Shown in pieces: positions 17,984 through 27,915 of a stretch of 64,000 nt of DNA. The stretch comes from Snuella sedimenti (GTDB lineage Bacteria; Bacteroidota; Bacteroidia; Flavobacteriales; Flavobacteriaceae): positions 62,001-126,000 of the forward strand of contig NZ_JAELVQ010000006.1 of assembly GCF_016428595.1 (NCBI RefSeq), written 5' to 3'. The notes below the pieces were generated by a model. That model ran no database searches. It was not told where the DNA came from and saw nothing but the letters and a program-made list of their open reading frames with translations. The first letter of the stretch is position 1. Each line of letters begins with the position of its first letter. Both the position numbers and the translations under genes were made by a program.

Positions 17984-18062
17984 GATTTTCGATTTTAGAA
18001 TTACAATTTAATTTTACAAAATATACTTTATTATTACCAAATTGTGTCTATGTAAAAACGGA

Positions 18063-18614
18063 TCAACCTATTTTGTTCTGATTCTGCTTCACAAAACTAG
18101 CCCATCCCGAATAACTTTTACCTACCGACACTTTACCCGAATTATAAAAATGGCAAACGGCTGCTGCTAAACCATCGGTAGCATCCAAATTCTTAGGTAA
18201 GGTTTTCAACCCTAACATGCTTTGAAGCATTTTTGCCACCTGTTCTTTACTTGCATTTCCATTACCGGTTATAGACATCTTTATTTTTTTTGGCAAGTAT
18301 TCGGTAATTGGTATCTGTCTGCTTAAACCGGCAGCCATAGCGACTCCCTGGGCCCGACCCAATTTAAGCATACTTTGTACATTCTTCCCATAAAACGGTG
18401 CCTCGATGGCTATTTCGTCTGGATGATGGGTATCGATAAGCTCAATAGTACGTTCAAAAATAAGCTTCAACTTTATATAATGGTCATCGTACTTTTTCAA
18501 ATCCAACTCATTAAGTTGCAAAAAATGCATGGTTTTCCCAACCACCTTTATAAGCCCAAATCCCATAATGGTCGTTCCTGGGTCGATTCCTAATATAATA
18601 CGTTCCTTACTCAT
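18063..18614 (-). CDS. ruvC: crossover junction endodeoxyribonuclease RuvC
   Basis: 183 residues from the ATG at 18614 ([13 protein letters not shown]), the standard RuvC start; the upstream extension of the frame is part of the barrel-protein gene. Catalytic acidic residues are D11 (GIDPGT), E71 (AIEAPF) and D144/D147 ([13 protein letters not shown]). It resolves Holliday junctions together with RuvAB. Its start overlaps the preceding gene by 8 bases, and it is followed by hemW, a frequent order in Flavobacteriia. Confidence 0.95.
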   Translation of the reverse strand: MSKERIILGIDPGTTIMGFGLIKVVGKTMHFLQLNELDLKKYDDHYIKLKLIFERTIELIDTHHPDEIAIEAPFYGKNVQSMLKLGRAQGVAMAAGLSRQIPITEYLPKKIKMSITGNGNASKEQVAKMLQSMLGLKTLPKNLDATDGLAAAVCHFYNSGKVSVGKSYSGWASFVKQNQNKIG

Positions 18615-19248
18615 TTTCACAGTAGTAACAGCCGCTAAGCGAAATTGAAAAACCAATGGTAAATGTGAGCATATTTCCATTAAACGATCCATAACCCTCT
18701 GTTACTGGATCGAAATCGTCACTAAATCCTAAAATATAAGAAGTATCTAGATAAACCGACAAGGCATCGGACACCCCAAAATGAAATTCCAGACCTCCCA
18801 TAGCATTAAGAAACGAGGTATCGTTCTGTCCATAATCCCCCAAAGGCTTTATCATTGAAAATCCTGGCCCCGCATGTGCAAAAACACCTATCCTTCGAGG
18901 CACAAACCCTAAAACACGTGTTGCATTACAAACCAACTGCGCATTAAACCGTGTGTAATTAACTTTAAACTCGGGGGTATTATCCAAATTGGAAAACCGA
19001 TTATACCCAAAATCTGCTTTTGCTCCTAACAAGGGACCAAACATATATTGAATTCCTAAATTAATACTTGGAAAGTTTAAAGACTTAGCCTCAAAATCAC
19101 CTACAAATCCTGATTGGGATGGGTTATTGATACCTAAGGCTATTTGTCCTTTAAACGTACTGGGGTCTCCTTGTGACATTCCTTGGAATGCACATATAAT
19201 AAAGGCAAGAAAAAAAAGAGTTGTATATCTTTTTAAATTTGAGGTCAT
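18607..19248 (-). CDS. outer-membrane beta-barrel protein
   Basis: 213 residues: a signal peptide (about 1-26, ending GMSQ), then alternating amphipathic strands rich in glycine and aromatic residues ([50 protein letters not shown]), typical of an eight-stranded OmpA/OmpW-like barrel. There is no C-terminal peptidoglycan-binding domain; it ends CYYCENE. It is the first gene of the ruvC-hemW operon and overlaps ruvC by 8 bases. A promoter fitting the Bacteroidota consensus lies 53 bases upstream of its start. Confidence 0.75.
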   Translation of the reverse strand: MTSNLKRYTTLFFLAFIICAFQGMSQGDPSTFKGQIALGINNPSQSGFVGDFEAKSLNFPSINLGIQYMFGPLLGAKADFGYNRFSNLDNTPEFKVNYTRFNAQLVCNATRVLGFVPRRIGVFAHAGPGFSMIKPLGDYGQNDTSFLNAMGGLEFHFGVSDALSVYLDTSYILGFSDDFDPVTEGYGSFNGNMLTFTIGFSISLSGCYYCENE

Positions 19249-19300
19249 AACATAATATTGGTTTAATTTGCATACACTGGCTTAAACAATGGATACAATG

Positions 19301-19329
19301 CAAAACTAATCAATTCTTTTTTGACCCAA
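19301..19329 (-). promoter_or_regulatory. promoter of the barrel protein-ruvC-hemW operon
   Basis: On the minus strand, TTG (19329-19327) is followed after 18 bases by TAGTTTTG (19308-19301), an exact fit to the Bacteroidota TTG-N17-23-TAnnTTTG pattern. It lies just upstream of the first operon gene. Confidence 0.65.
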
Positions 19330-19404
19330 TTTATTATGTGATATAAACATAAGTCATTAATCTGCTCTAATAAAAACAATATTACAAGAATATTCTAAAT
19401 AATA

Positions 19405-19437
19405 AAGACGGGGCTAGAGATGATCTAGCCCCGTCTT
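19405..19437 (-). terminator. terminator of the SusC/SusD operon
   Basis: A perfect 13-bp stem, AAGACGGGGCTAG / CTAGCCCCGTCTT, with a 7-base loop. It sits 33 bases beyond the stop of the DUF5007-like gene and is followed on the minus strand by an A/T-rich tail. It separates the operon from the ruvC operon promoter. Confidence 0.8.
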
Positions 19438-19469
19438 AAATTATAGTAATCAAGCCTTTTCTGTAAAGG

Positions 19470-20564
19470 TTAAACCTTTAGCTTGGTATAAGGGATACGC
19501 ATTTTAATTTCCCAAGTTCCTGAGTCATTAATTTTAATACCCCAGCGTATGTAAGCTTGATTTACGATTTCCCCCGTATTAGGATCTGTAAACTCAGACC
19601 AATCTTTAGAGCCAAAATCGGCTTCGTAAGCCTCTGTATCCACTGTAAAAGCATCACGAGTAGTAATATAATACATTAAATAAGAACTATTACCTCCGTA
19701 GTTTCTTGCATATTGAGGAAAAGGAGGTGCTGGTAATGAAAACGAAGTCGATGTAGCATCTGATATGGTTTCTACAGAATTATCGTGATAGTTTTGCAAA
19801 TAAGAAGCTCCACTAGGATAGAACGGTATTTTATCGGGATGCAACGGGTTATCATAACTATCTGTAATTATCATCTTAACCTTTACCCCAAAAGCAGGTT
19901 CTTCGCTAATTTTTGTAATGGTTATATAAGGATGTGTGCCATCTAAAACACTAGGCACGTTATCATCAAAACCATTCGTGATTTTAGAGGTATATAAAGC
20001 ACTTAAAGAGTTGTTAGACTGTTTCACTAAGTTAAGTCTGGAACGCATTTCGGTTGGAAATTCTACCGGTTTAAAAGGTTCTAATTTTATAACTGTGAAA
20101 TCATCCAATTGGCGTTCACCTCGTACATTGGAAGCCTTAACATTTACTTTATAAGTATCACTAGTATTTTTCACATACTTTGTAGCTTGGGTGAATGCTA
20201 ATTCTCCACTAACTGAGTTTATAAGGATACTTGGCTTATCTGCTAGTTCTAGTTTCGCATTTGCCAAAGCCAAGGTTGTATCGGTATCTCCATTAAAAGC
20301 TTCTTTCCAAATTAATAATTCATGTAAATCAAATAAGTCATCAGACGGGTTTCCTTGTGTATCGGTGATTCCAGTGATTTCCCAATGTAAAGGATATGTA
20401 GATCCTTCTATAGCAGGAGTGGCTCCTATTGTAAAAACTCCCCGAGGCACAAAAATTGTATCTTGAGTAGCATGAATGTTATCACTTAAATAACCTACTT
20501 CTGGTGGCTGACAGGCAACTATGATAAGTACTGTAGCTAAAAACGTATAAAATATATTCTTCAT
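19470..20564 (-). CDS. DUF5007-like surface lipoprotein
   Basis: 364 residues with a lipoprotein leader ending LIIVAC (Cys18). The mature protein is all-beta in appearance: repeated short strands, a stretch resembling an immunoglobulin/cadherin-like domain (about 20-165) and a second beta domain ending GIKINDSGTWEIKMRIPYTKL. I read it as DUF5007, which accompanies fasciclin and SusC/SusD genes, but only from general resemblance and position. It is the last gene of the operon, 48 bases after the fasciclin gene, and precedes a strong terminator. It probably sits on the cell surface next to SusD and binds the operon's ligand. Confidence 0.6.
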   Translation of the reverse strand: MKNIFYTFLATVLIIVACQPPEVGYLSDNIHATQDTIFVPRGVFTIGATPAIEGSTYPLHWEITGITDTQGNPSDDLFDLHELLIWKEAFNGDTDTTLALANAKLELADKPSILINSVSGELAFTQATKYVKNTSDTYKVNVKASNVRGERQLDDFTVIKLEPFKPVEFPTEMRSRLNLVKQSNNSLSALYTSKITNGFDDNVPSVLDGTHPYITITKISEEPAFGVKVKMIITDSYDNPLHPDKIPFYPSGASYLQNYHDNSVETISDATSTSFSLPAPPFPQYARNYGGNSSYLMYYITTRDAFTVDTEAYEADFGSKDWSEFTDPNTGEIVNQAYIRWGIKINDSGTWEIKMRIPYTKLKV

Positions 20565-20612
20565 TTTTATGTTTTTTTTATTAATAAATTATGCTTGAAT
20601 AAGTTATTAGAC

Positions 20613-21269
20613 CTATTCATAATTAAATAGCACATGTCCACCCTGGAGCACATGTATTACTCCATTTGTAGACTTAATGTTGGAAGTTCTGACTAAAAAC
20701 TTATCATCTTTTTCGTTAGCATCATTTAAGCTAGCATCCCATGCGTCCCATTCTGTTCCAACCTTATAAGTAAAGAATACATACTCTGGAAATGCATCCA
20801 ACTCATTACCATAAGCATTTACAGGTTCCAAAGAAATACGTCTTTCTTCTCCATTGTTCGCGGTATAAATTTCCCCTTGGTTTAAAGTCATATTTTCACG
20901 GGTTATTTTACCAGAGAAAATGTATCCTCCAAGATATTTAGTTAACGTATCTACCGGGATATCGTTTACAGTAAAATCAGCTAATGGATCTGATTCACGC
21001 ATATCAGCCAAAACATGATCTACATAATTCTTTATGGAAAGGTTATTTGGAGCAAAAATGGTTGTTTCTCCATTTACCACATCTTCCATTCCAGCTCTTT
21101 CTATAATAATAGCTAAGGTGTCTAACTGACTATGAGACCTGAAAAACGCCATAGTGCTATTTCCTGTGTTGTCATTACTTAGCCCTCCATCTATTAAATA
21201 GTCGCCGCCGCCATCGCATGCATAAGCAACCAAAAGCAGTAAAAGTATAGGGAATATTAATTTTTTCAT
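20613..21269 (-). CDS. fasciclin-domain lipoprotein
   Basis: 218 residues from the ATG at 21269, which gives the lipoprotein leader MKKLIFPILLLLLVAYAC; the longer open frame runs into the SusD gene and is not used. One FAS1 domain follows, with the H1 motif TTIFAPNNLSIKNYV and the C-terminal STNGVIHVLQGGHVLF. FAS1 domains mediate adhesion or ligand binding. It lies between SusD (28 bases) and the DUF5007-like gene, so it is probably an accessory surface binding protein of this uptake system. Confidence 0.8.
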   Translation of the reverse strand: MKKLIFPILLLLLVAYACDGGGDYLIDGGLSNDNTGNSTMAFFRSHSQLDTLAIIIERAGMEDVVNGETTIFAPNNLSIKNYVDHVLADMRESDPLADFTVNDIPVDTLTKYLGGYIFSGKITRENMTLNQGEIYTANNGEERRISLEPVNAYGNELDAFPEYVFFTYKVGTEWDAWDASLNDANEKDDKFLVRTSNIKSTNGVIHVLQGGHVLFNYE

Positions 21270-21297
21270 CTTTAGTTTTTTAATAATTAAAAAAATG

Positions 21298-22854
21298 TTA
21301 CAGTTTACCTTGCCAATATTCTGTTTGAATAATTGCAGGGTTGGTTGAAATAATTCCAGGATGAACTGGCCAGAAATAGCCTTTCTTTTCATTTCTAGCT
21401 GTATTAGCCCAACTGACCCCTTCAAAATAATCCATTCGGATTCTGTCGTAACCTGATTGCGCTTCACCAACAAACTCAATAGCTCTCTCATCAAAAATAG
21501 CTTTCATTAATGATGCTCTGTCTGTAGCTCCTGTATAATTAGGCACATTAGCCTTACTTCTCACCATATTAATATCGTTAACCGCATCTACTCCTTTATT
21601 TAATCGAGCATTGGCTTCTGCTCTTAATAAATACATATCCGCTAAACGGAAGATTAGAATATTGGATTCTGAAAACTGAGCATAAACACTTTCTGAGTCT
21701 GGGTCTTGGGATGAATATGCATATTTCATTGTAAATGTGCCATTGGTTGTTCCATACTCGTAGAAAAACAGGTCTTTTCTAACATCATTTGCGCGGTCAG
21801 GGTCTATTGCCATCATTTCATTTCCATAAAAATCCGGATTCCACACTGGTGTAGCACCAGTTGCTACAGTTGCACGATTAAAAGGTGCATTTAATGTTAA
21901 TCCTGTATGATTACTATCGCCTGTAGACACTCTAAAAGACTCTTTATCACTTGAACTTATATTAATTTCAAATAATCCTGTTTCAGAACGACCAACACAC
22001 ATTCTTTCAACCCCATCAGCTCCTTCAACTGTATAATCGATTAAACTTGCCCCACTATTGTTAATAACATTGGTTGTTGCTTTTATAGCTTCATCAATCA
22101 TTAATGAATTATCATTATCCCTAGAAGCATACCACAATGTTATATGTGCTTTTAATGCTTCAGCACTTGCTTTATTGGCACGAATGGCCCAGTTTGGTGA
22201 TCCTGGAGAAGAATACTCTAATAAACTGATTGATTTCTCGACAGATTCTAAAGCAAAATCTAATACATCAAGTTCAGGCGATCTAGGTACGGTAACTATA
22301 AAACCATCGGGTGTAACCAATTGATCAATACTTTCTAAAGATTCTGAAATGATAGGCACATCTCCCCATATACGAGCCATATAAAAATAACTTAGGGCTT
22401 GAACGAAGGCTGCTTCACCTATTAATTTATGTTTTATTTCTATAGAATCAAATAAATCGTCATCCATGCCTTCTATATACTGTTGGGTTGTAAATGCCCA
22501 GTTAGCAGCACGGTAAAATCCCTTCCAGTCCCTTGAAGCTTCTCTATAAGCCAGATTATAGTTACCACTACCTTCAATATAGTTAACAATCCAGTTACGA
22601 CTATCCATAAACGTCATACCGGTCCATTCTCCCCAGTATAGAAAGTTACCTTGTGTCATAATAACTTGTTTAAACAAAGCATACGACCCTGCTACAGCTT
22701 GTTCTGCATTGGCTTGATTAACCCAAAACACATCTGGATGCGTAATAGTTACAGGCTCTTGATCCAATAAGTCTGAACAACTAACCATTGTTAGCAATGT
22801 TAAGACCAATCCATATATTTTTAAACTTTTAATTTTTTTCATAACTCCTTTCAT
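21298..22854 (-). CDS. SusD/RagB-family surface lipoprotein
   Basis: 518 residues with a lipobox (LTMVSC). The SusD signature regions are present: the N-terminal TPR-like helical part (YALFKQVIM ... EAAFVQALSYFYMARIWGDVPI) and the C-terminal FRLADMYLLRAEANARLN, FDERAIEFVGE and YWPVHPG-like end. It captures ligand for the SusC partner. The ATG at 22854 follows the SusC stop immediately; a second ATG at 22842 preceded by AAAGGAG is an alternative start that keeps the leader intact. Confidence 0.92.
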   Translation of the reverse strand: MKGVMKKIKSLKIYGLVLTLLTMVSCSDLLDQEPVTITHPDVFWVNQANAEQAVAGSYALFKQVIMTQGNFLYWGEWTGMTFMDSRNWIVNYIEGSGNYNLAYREASRDWKGFYRAANWAFTTQQYIEGMDDDLFDSIEIKHKLIGEAAFVQALSYFYMARIWGDVPIISESLESIDQLVTPDGFIVTVPRSPELDVLDFALESVEKSISLLEYSSPGSPNWAIRANKASAEALKAHITLWYASRDNDNSLMIDEAIKATTNVINNSGASLIDYTVEGADGVERMCVGRSETGLFEINISSSDKESFRVSTGDSNHTGLTLNAPFNRATVATGATPVWNPDFYGNEMMAIDPDRANDVRKDLFFYEYGTTNGTFTMKYAYSSQDPDSESVYAQFSESNILIFRLADMYLLRAEANARLNKGVDAVNDINMVRSKANVPNYTGATDRASLMKAIFDERAIEFVGEAQSGYDRIRMDYFEGVSWANTARNEKKGYFWPVHPGIISTNPAIIQTEYWQGKL

Positions 22855-25800
22855 TTAAAATTTAGTATCAATTCCTATTGAAATTGTTTTTGCTTGCGGG
22901 TAACCATTTCCATATGTATACCCTCTAGCATCAACCATCGAAGCATCTACAACCTTATTGGAACGTTGCCACTGGTAAGGGTTTAGTACTGAAGCAAAAA
23001 TTCGTAATCTAGATAGTCCTATATTTTTCATAAAAGTTTCTCCTTTATCAAAAGTATATCCTACAGCAGCATTGGTAATTCTCCAGTAATCCCCACTGTC
23101 TAACCACATGGTTTGATTACCCCTAAATCCATAGAAAGGGCCACCTATACTTCCCGTTGTAGGGTATAGAGCAGGAAAGTCTACACCAGCAGCACCATCA
23201 CCTGGTTGTTCCCAGAATGTATGGGCACTTAAATCGGCCAAACCTGTTCTCGCCCAAGCGTCTCCAGTACGATCATAGGCATCCATATAAGCATTCAACA
23301 CGGTATTCTTAATATCTGCTCCAAAAGAAAATTGGCTATAGGCCTGTAAATACCATCCCTTATATTGGAAGTTTATATTAAACGAGCCTTGAATATCAGG
23401 TATTGGAGAAAATTCTGTAGCTAATTTTAAATCATGATCTTCATTCAACAAATAATCTCCGTTTAAATCTTGCCAGATTGGAAATCCTGGTCTAATAGCA
23501 GCCCAAGCAGATTTACCCCTTAAAGCCTCTCCTGTAAATGGATTTACCGGTAATTGACTAAGATCATCTATAATATAATCATTAACAAACATTCTGTAAA
23601 GGTTTAAAGGCAACCCTACCACATATCCATAATTTTGATTATTATTTATGTAATCTCTATTTCCATTAGGTAACTTTGAAACGAAATTCTCATTTCTAGC
23701 AAAACCCGCCATTAAATCTAATTTAAAATCACTGGTTCTAGGAAATACTTTATAACGAATTTGTGCTTCCCAACCATAATTTATAACCCCTGCTATATTT
23801 GCTTGTGCATAATTATATCCTGAGTAATTAGGAAACGTTGTATCGAATAATAATTGATCGGTAGTCTTGTGATAGGCATCAAAGGTTAAACTTAATCTGT
23901 GGTTAAACATATCAAGGTCTACTCCTATATCCCATTGCTCTGTTTCTTCCCATGATAATTTATTATTTGCCATACGGTTATAATTTGGAATAACCCCGGT
24001 AACACCTCCATAAGTTGAGACGCTCATTTGGTTAGCCCAGTACGCATTACCCCCATATCCTAAATTATAAGCTCCAAAACGCGCATTATTAGATCCCATT
24101 TGCTTTCCGTTAATACCCCAGCTACCGCGAACTTTAAGATAATTTACTGCTTCTGGAAGAATAGATTCAATAAAAGGTTCTTCGGTTAATGTCCACCCTC
24201 CTGAAACAGAATAAAAATCAGCCCATCTTACATCACTTCCAAATTTTGATGATCCGTCTCTACTATATGTTAACATCATTTGGTAACGATCTTTATAATT
24301 ATAACTGCCTCGCCCGTAATAGGATAGCAAAGCATTAGACTCTATACTTGTATCTCCAGAAATTTCTTCATTAGTATATCGCGCATTTATAACTTTAATA
24401 GCGTCACTACCAAAACCTATGGCAGAAAGTCTCATGTTTTCATACTGGTTAAAATCAACACGATTACCTAAAACCGCAGTAACAGAATGATCACCTGATC
24501 CAAAGTCCTTAAAATAACTTAAATACGTATCGGCATTCAAATTGTTTCTGTTATACAATGCATAACTGGCGAAGCCATCACCTTCAGGTCTAATTGTAGA
24601 TGGCTCGTAAAAGTTCTTTTTGTTACTATCGTATACATATGTTAACTGCGAGTTCAAACTTAATCCATCAAAAAGGTCCAATGTTGCAAAATTAGACAAG
24701 GTTAAGTTCACACTTCTGTCTGTGTTCATTTTATCATTTAACTCGCCAGCTAAAGACATTCTCTTTTCATCTGATATATAGAATAGGGAAGAATTCAATT
24801 GCGCAGGATTAACAGGTAAGGTTGAGTTAAGATTAAAAGCACCTTGGTAAGGGTTACCTTGTCCTGTTCTCTGATCGTTATGCGTAAATCTAGTAATTAA
24901 CTGATTTCTGAATTTTTTTCCTGCCTTAAAGTTTAAATTAGAAGAAAATGTAATTCTTTCTACTCCTGTACCCTTAATGACACCTTCAATATCATCATAT
25001 CCTAAGCCAAATCGGTAGTTTGTTTCTTCGGATCCTCCACGCATCGATACGTTATATTTTTGGGTAACCCCAGATCTGTAAAATAAATCTTGATAATCAA
25101 CATTATTATTAAATGCTGGGTTTAAACTATCGGACAACATCATAGGTGTCTGTCCATTTTGTCTTTCGTAAGTAGCCCACCATTTATTTAACATGTCCCA
25201 TTTAGCATTTCTTTCGGCAGCACCAACATACATAGGCACTAAATCTGGTTTAGGCTGAAATCCGACATTAGAAGAAAACGTGAATTCTGGTTTGGCTAAA
25301 GCTGCACCACGTTTGGTTTGAATAATGATAACTCCATTAGCTCCCCTTGATCCATAAATTGCAGCTGCTGAAGCATCTTTTAATACATCAATACTTTCAA
25401 TATCGTTTGGGTTTAAGGATGCTAAAAAATCTTGGTTAGAAACGCCATATCCAGCCAAATCTTCCAAACTAGTTTGTACACCATCAACTACATACAGCGG
25501 GCTGCTGTAGGCAATATCTGGATCGATATCGGCTCCAATAGCAGTATTACCTCTAATAACTAAAGCCCCTCTACCAGCAGGTGCTCCAGTCATAGTGACA
25601 TTTTGCATTCCAGTAACTTGAGTTGCTAAAATACCTGAAACATTTAATACAGGAATGCCTTCTATAGCTTCTGCTTTTACACTGGATATGGAACTCGTCA
25701 CCTCACTTTTATGTACTTTTTGATATCCAATAAGAACTATTTCATCTAACTCAGATGCAGATTCTTTTAAAGTAACATTAATAGTGGTTTGATTGGCAAC

Positions 25801-26409
25801 TGGAACCTCTTTGGTTGTAAACCCCAAATAAGAAAAGACCAATATAGCGTTAGAGTCTTTTATTTTTAGCGTATAGTTTCCATCAAAATCGGTTGAAGTT
25901 CCTATGCTAGTGCCTTTTACAATAACCGTAACCCCAAGCAATGGCATAGCATTTCCATCTACCACCTGACCTTTAACTATACCTTCTTGAGGTTTAATAT
26001 TAGATAGTTCAATATGTGGGATTTTGGGTTGCTTAATTTTGTTCTCTTTAACATTTGATTTCAGAACAATTTGTTCATCTATAACCCTGAAAGTAACTGG
26101 TTGCTTATCGAATAAGTACTTTAATATTTTTGAAATGCGCTCTTTTTTTGCTTTAATAGAAACGATTCTTTTTATGTCAACTTGATCTGTATTGACAAAA
26201 AATTTAAAATCGGAGGCCATTTCTATTTCTTCGAGAACTTTTTCAATACTCACATTTTCGAGATCCAACGAGATCCTAAAATTTTGAGAGTAAGTATTGG
26301 CATGTATTTGAAAAAGTGTTACCAATATAAAAAATGAGGTTATCTTCATTTTCAAATCGAATTTAAAAAGAGTAAAGTCATTACTCTTTACTTTAAAAAG
26401 TATTTTCAT
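22855..26409 (-). CDS. SusC/RagA TonB-dependent outer-membrane transporter with STN domain
   Basis: 1184 residues from the ATG at 26409; an upstream GTG is less likely. After the leader (ending ANTYSQ) comes an STN signalling domain (ISLDLENVSIEKVLEEIEMASDFKFF). Next are a CarboxypepD-reg-like domain (VKGQVVDGNAMPLLGVTVIVKG), the plug (ESIDVLKDASAAAIYGSRGANGVIIIQTK, the SusC signature) and a 22-strand-type barrel. The STN domain is the hallmark of transporters that signal through FecR, and the fecR/sigma pair lies directly upstream. Its 5' coding end contains a 9-bp hairpin (26367-26389). Confidence 0.95.
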   Translation of the reverse strand: MKILFKVKSNDFTLFKFDLKMKITSFFILVTLFQIHANTYSQNFRISLDLENVSIEKVLEEIEMASDFKFFVNTDQVDIKRIVSIKAKKERISKILKYLFDKQPVTFRVIDEQIVLKSNVKENKIKQPKIPHIELSNIKPQEGIVKGQVVDGNAMPLLGVTVIVKGTSIGTSTDFDGNYTLKIKDSNAILVFSYLGFTTKEVPVANQTTINVTLKESASELDEIVLIGYQKVHKSEVTSSISSVKAEAIEGIPVLNVSGILATQVTGMQNVTMTGAPAGRGALVIRGNTAIGADIDPDIAYSSPLYVVDGVQTSLEDLAGYGVSNQDFLASLNPNDIESIDVLKDASAAAIYGSRGANGVIIIQTKRGAALAKPEFTFSSNVGFQPKPDLVPMYVGAAERNAKWDMLNKWWATYERQNGQTPMMLSDSLNPAFNNNVDYQDLFYRSGVTQKYNVSMRGGSEETNYRFGLGYDDIEGVIKGTGVERITFSSNLNFKAGKKFRNQLITRFTHNDQRTGQGNPYQGAFNLNSTLPVNPAQLNSSLFYISDEKRMSLAGELNDKMNTDRSVNLTLSNFATLDLFDGLSLNSQLTYVYDSNKKNFYEPSTIRPEGDGFASYALYNRNNLNADTYLSYFKDFGSGDHSVTAVLGNRVDFNQYENMRLSAIGFGSDAIKVINARYTNEEISGDTSIESNALLSYYGRGSYNYKDRYQMMLTYSRDGSSKFGSDVRWADFYSVSGGWTLTEEPFIESILPEAVNYLKVRGSWGINGKQMGSNNARFGAYNLGYGGNAYWANQMSVSTYGGVTGVIPNYNRMANNKLSWEETEQWDIGVDLDMFNHRLSLTFDAYHKTTDQLLFDTTFPNYSGYNYAQANIAGVINYGWEAQIRYKVFPRTSDFKLDLMAGFARNENFVSKLPNGNRDYINNNQNYGYVVGLPLNLYRMFVNDYIIDDLSQLPVNPFTGEALRGKSAWAAIRPGFPIWQDLNGDYLLNEDHDLKLATEFSPIPDIQGSFNINFQYKGWYLQAYSQFSFGADIKNTVLNAYMDAYDRTGDAWARTGLADLSAHTFWEQPGDGAAGVDFPALYPTTGSIGGPFYGFRGNQTMWLDSGDYWRITNAAVGYTFDKGETFMKNIGLSRLRIFASVLNPYQWQRSNKVVDASMVDARGYTYGNGYPQAKTISIGIDTKF

Positions 26410-26458
26410 AAATTTGTGTTTGGTTGTTTTTTTTGATTTAAATGCAATCACTTTCTTT

Positions 26459-26493
26459 ACCGGGAAATGTTACGACCATTTTCCGGTTTTTTT
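26459..26493 (+). terminator. plus-oriented intrinsic terminator upstream of susC
   Basis: ACCGGGAAATG (26459-26469) pairs with CATTTTCCGGT (26477-26487) through 11 bp with one G-U, and six T follow (26488-26493) on the plus strand only. No plus-strand gene lies upstream within this region, so the natural reading is termination of an RNA antisense to the susC leader. A TAAATTTG (-7-like) element on the plus strand is at 26409-26416. A clear plus -33 TTG is missing. Confidence 0.5.
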
Positions 26494-26586
26494 GTGACTT
26501 TTAATAAAAGAAGGTATCGTCTTAATGTTTCATAGGCAATAATGCTTTTTATGGTTTATAATTAATTCTATATTATGTTTGGTTTG

Positions 26587-27732
26587 CTATTCAATAAGCA
26601 CCTTGTTATTCTTAATTTTATATATAATATTAGAGCCACTACTTAATGTTTGTAAAACCTGTTCGACAGTCTCATTAGTAAAACTGGCATTAAATGTACT
26701 TTCCTCTAAAACTTCGTTTTTGTTTTGTATGGTGACATTGTAATACCGCTCTAATTTTTTTCTAATAACCTTAAACGGTGTATGTCTAAAAATCAACTTT
26801 CCGTCCATCCAAGCGGTATAGATATCCGTTTCCACCTCTTCAATGTTAATTTTATTCTGCGTTTTATCCCAAGCTGCTTTATGATTAGGCTCTAATACTG
26901 TAGCTTCCTTTAAGTTAAAGCCCTCTTCTTTATTGTATACACCCACCGATCCTTCCAACAATACGGTATTAATCGTTTCGTCCTCTTCATAACTGGAAAT
27001 ATTAAAAGTAGTTCCTAAGGCCCTAACATTTATTTTATCATCTACTGTCACTATAAAGGGGTGTTCTTGGTCTTTGGCAACTTCAAAATAGGCCTCACCA
27101 TCCAGGAATACATTCCTCTCCATACCTTTTATAAACTTCACTGGATAACGTAGTGACGTCCCTGCGTTTAAAAAAACATGCGTACCATCAGATAAGTGCA
27201 AATCAAATAACTTACCATATGGTACTGTTAAAGTGTTATATGCTAGTTTTTCTACACTGGAATCATTTGTGTAGATTAAATGTTTACCAGTATATTGACC
27301 TACAATGTTACCATTTGCATCAGTAACTTGAGAACTACCATCTTCACGAATAACTTCTACATTACCATTGTCTAACGTTAGGGTTATAACATTTTCATCA
27401 AGAGATTCCTTAAAAAACAAATGCTCTTTAATGATATAAATGCTTGAAGCACAAAAAATGCCTAGAATCAAAATGGCAGCAAACCTTAAGTATCTGTTTT
27501 TTGCATTTACAAACTTATTTGAATATTGCCTATCATTACCAGCAATTTGTTTTTGGAGCTTTTCATACAATCTATTCTCCACTAGCTGTCTGTTTCCATG
27601 CTTGGTTGCGATCCAGTTTTCGCCATCACCTTGATAACTTTCTAAAAAGTCTTCTAACAACTTTTTCTCATTTGGATCACACCTGTTTTCAAGGTATTTA
27701 CCTACAAGTATTTCTATTTCTTTTCTAGTCAT
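26587..27732 (-). CDS. FecR-family anti-sigma factor
   Basis: 381 residues: a cytoplasmic N-terminal part that would hold the sigma factor, one membrane segment (about 82-100, FAAILILGIFCASSIYII), a periplasmic FecR domain (about 165-270, TVPYGKLFDLHLSDGTHVFLNAGTSLRYP ... VKALGTTFN-like) and a C-terminal DUF4974 domain ending SGSNIIYKIKNNKVLIE. It relays the signal from the STN domain of the SusC transporter to the ECF sigma factor. It lies 183 bases after the sigma gene and upstream of susC. Confidence 0.93.
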   Translation of the reverse strand: MTRKEIEILVGKYLENRCDPNEKKLLEDFLESYQGDGENWIATKHGNRQLVENRLYEKLQKQIAGNDRQYSNKFVNAKNRYLRFAAILILGIFCASSIYIIKEHLFFKESLDENVITLTLDNGNVEVIREDGSSQVTDANGNIVGQYTGKHLIYTNDSSVEKLAYNTLTVPYGKLFDLHLSDGTHVFLNAGTSLRYPVKFIKGMERNVFLDGEAYFEVAKDQEHPFIVTVDDKINVRALGTTFNISSYEEDETINTVLLEGSVGVYNKEEGFNLKEATVLEPNHKAAWDKTQNKINIEEVETDIYTAWMDGKLIFRHTPFKVIRKKLERYYNVTIQNKNEVLEESTFNASFTNETVEQVLQTLSSGSNIIYKIKNNKVLIE

Positions 27733-27775
27733 TGTTGTGTAAAAAGTTAGTTAGTTTTGGTATGTTATATATTAA

Positions 27776-27802
27776 GTACCATTTAAACCAACTAGGTACC
27801 AT
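27776..27802. repeat. direct repeat upstream of the FecR gene
   Basis: GTACCAT occurs at 27776-27782 and again at 27796-27802, 20 bases apart, in the 183-base gap between sigma and anti-sigma genes. The helical-turn spacing suggests a protein-binding or sigma-recognition element, but no regulator can be named. Confidence 0.3.
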
Positions 27803-27915
27803 AACTTTTATCTTTTTTTTTAAAATTTAAATATGAAATAACATACTTATCTAAAAAAAACAATAAACATTAAACACCAAATAAGGAAAACTAATGGAAG
27901 GGTTCGTTAATAAAA

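Noticed and set aside
18615-18692. 26-residue N-terminal extension of RuvC
   Set aside because: It overlaps the barrel-protein gene and precedes the canonical [13 protein letters not shown] start.
20613-21494. 293-residue version of the fasciclin protein
   Set aside because: The extra 75 residues overlap the SusD gene and are not signal-like; the ATG at 21269 gives a perfect lipoprotein leader.
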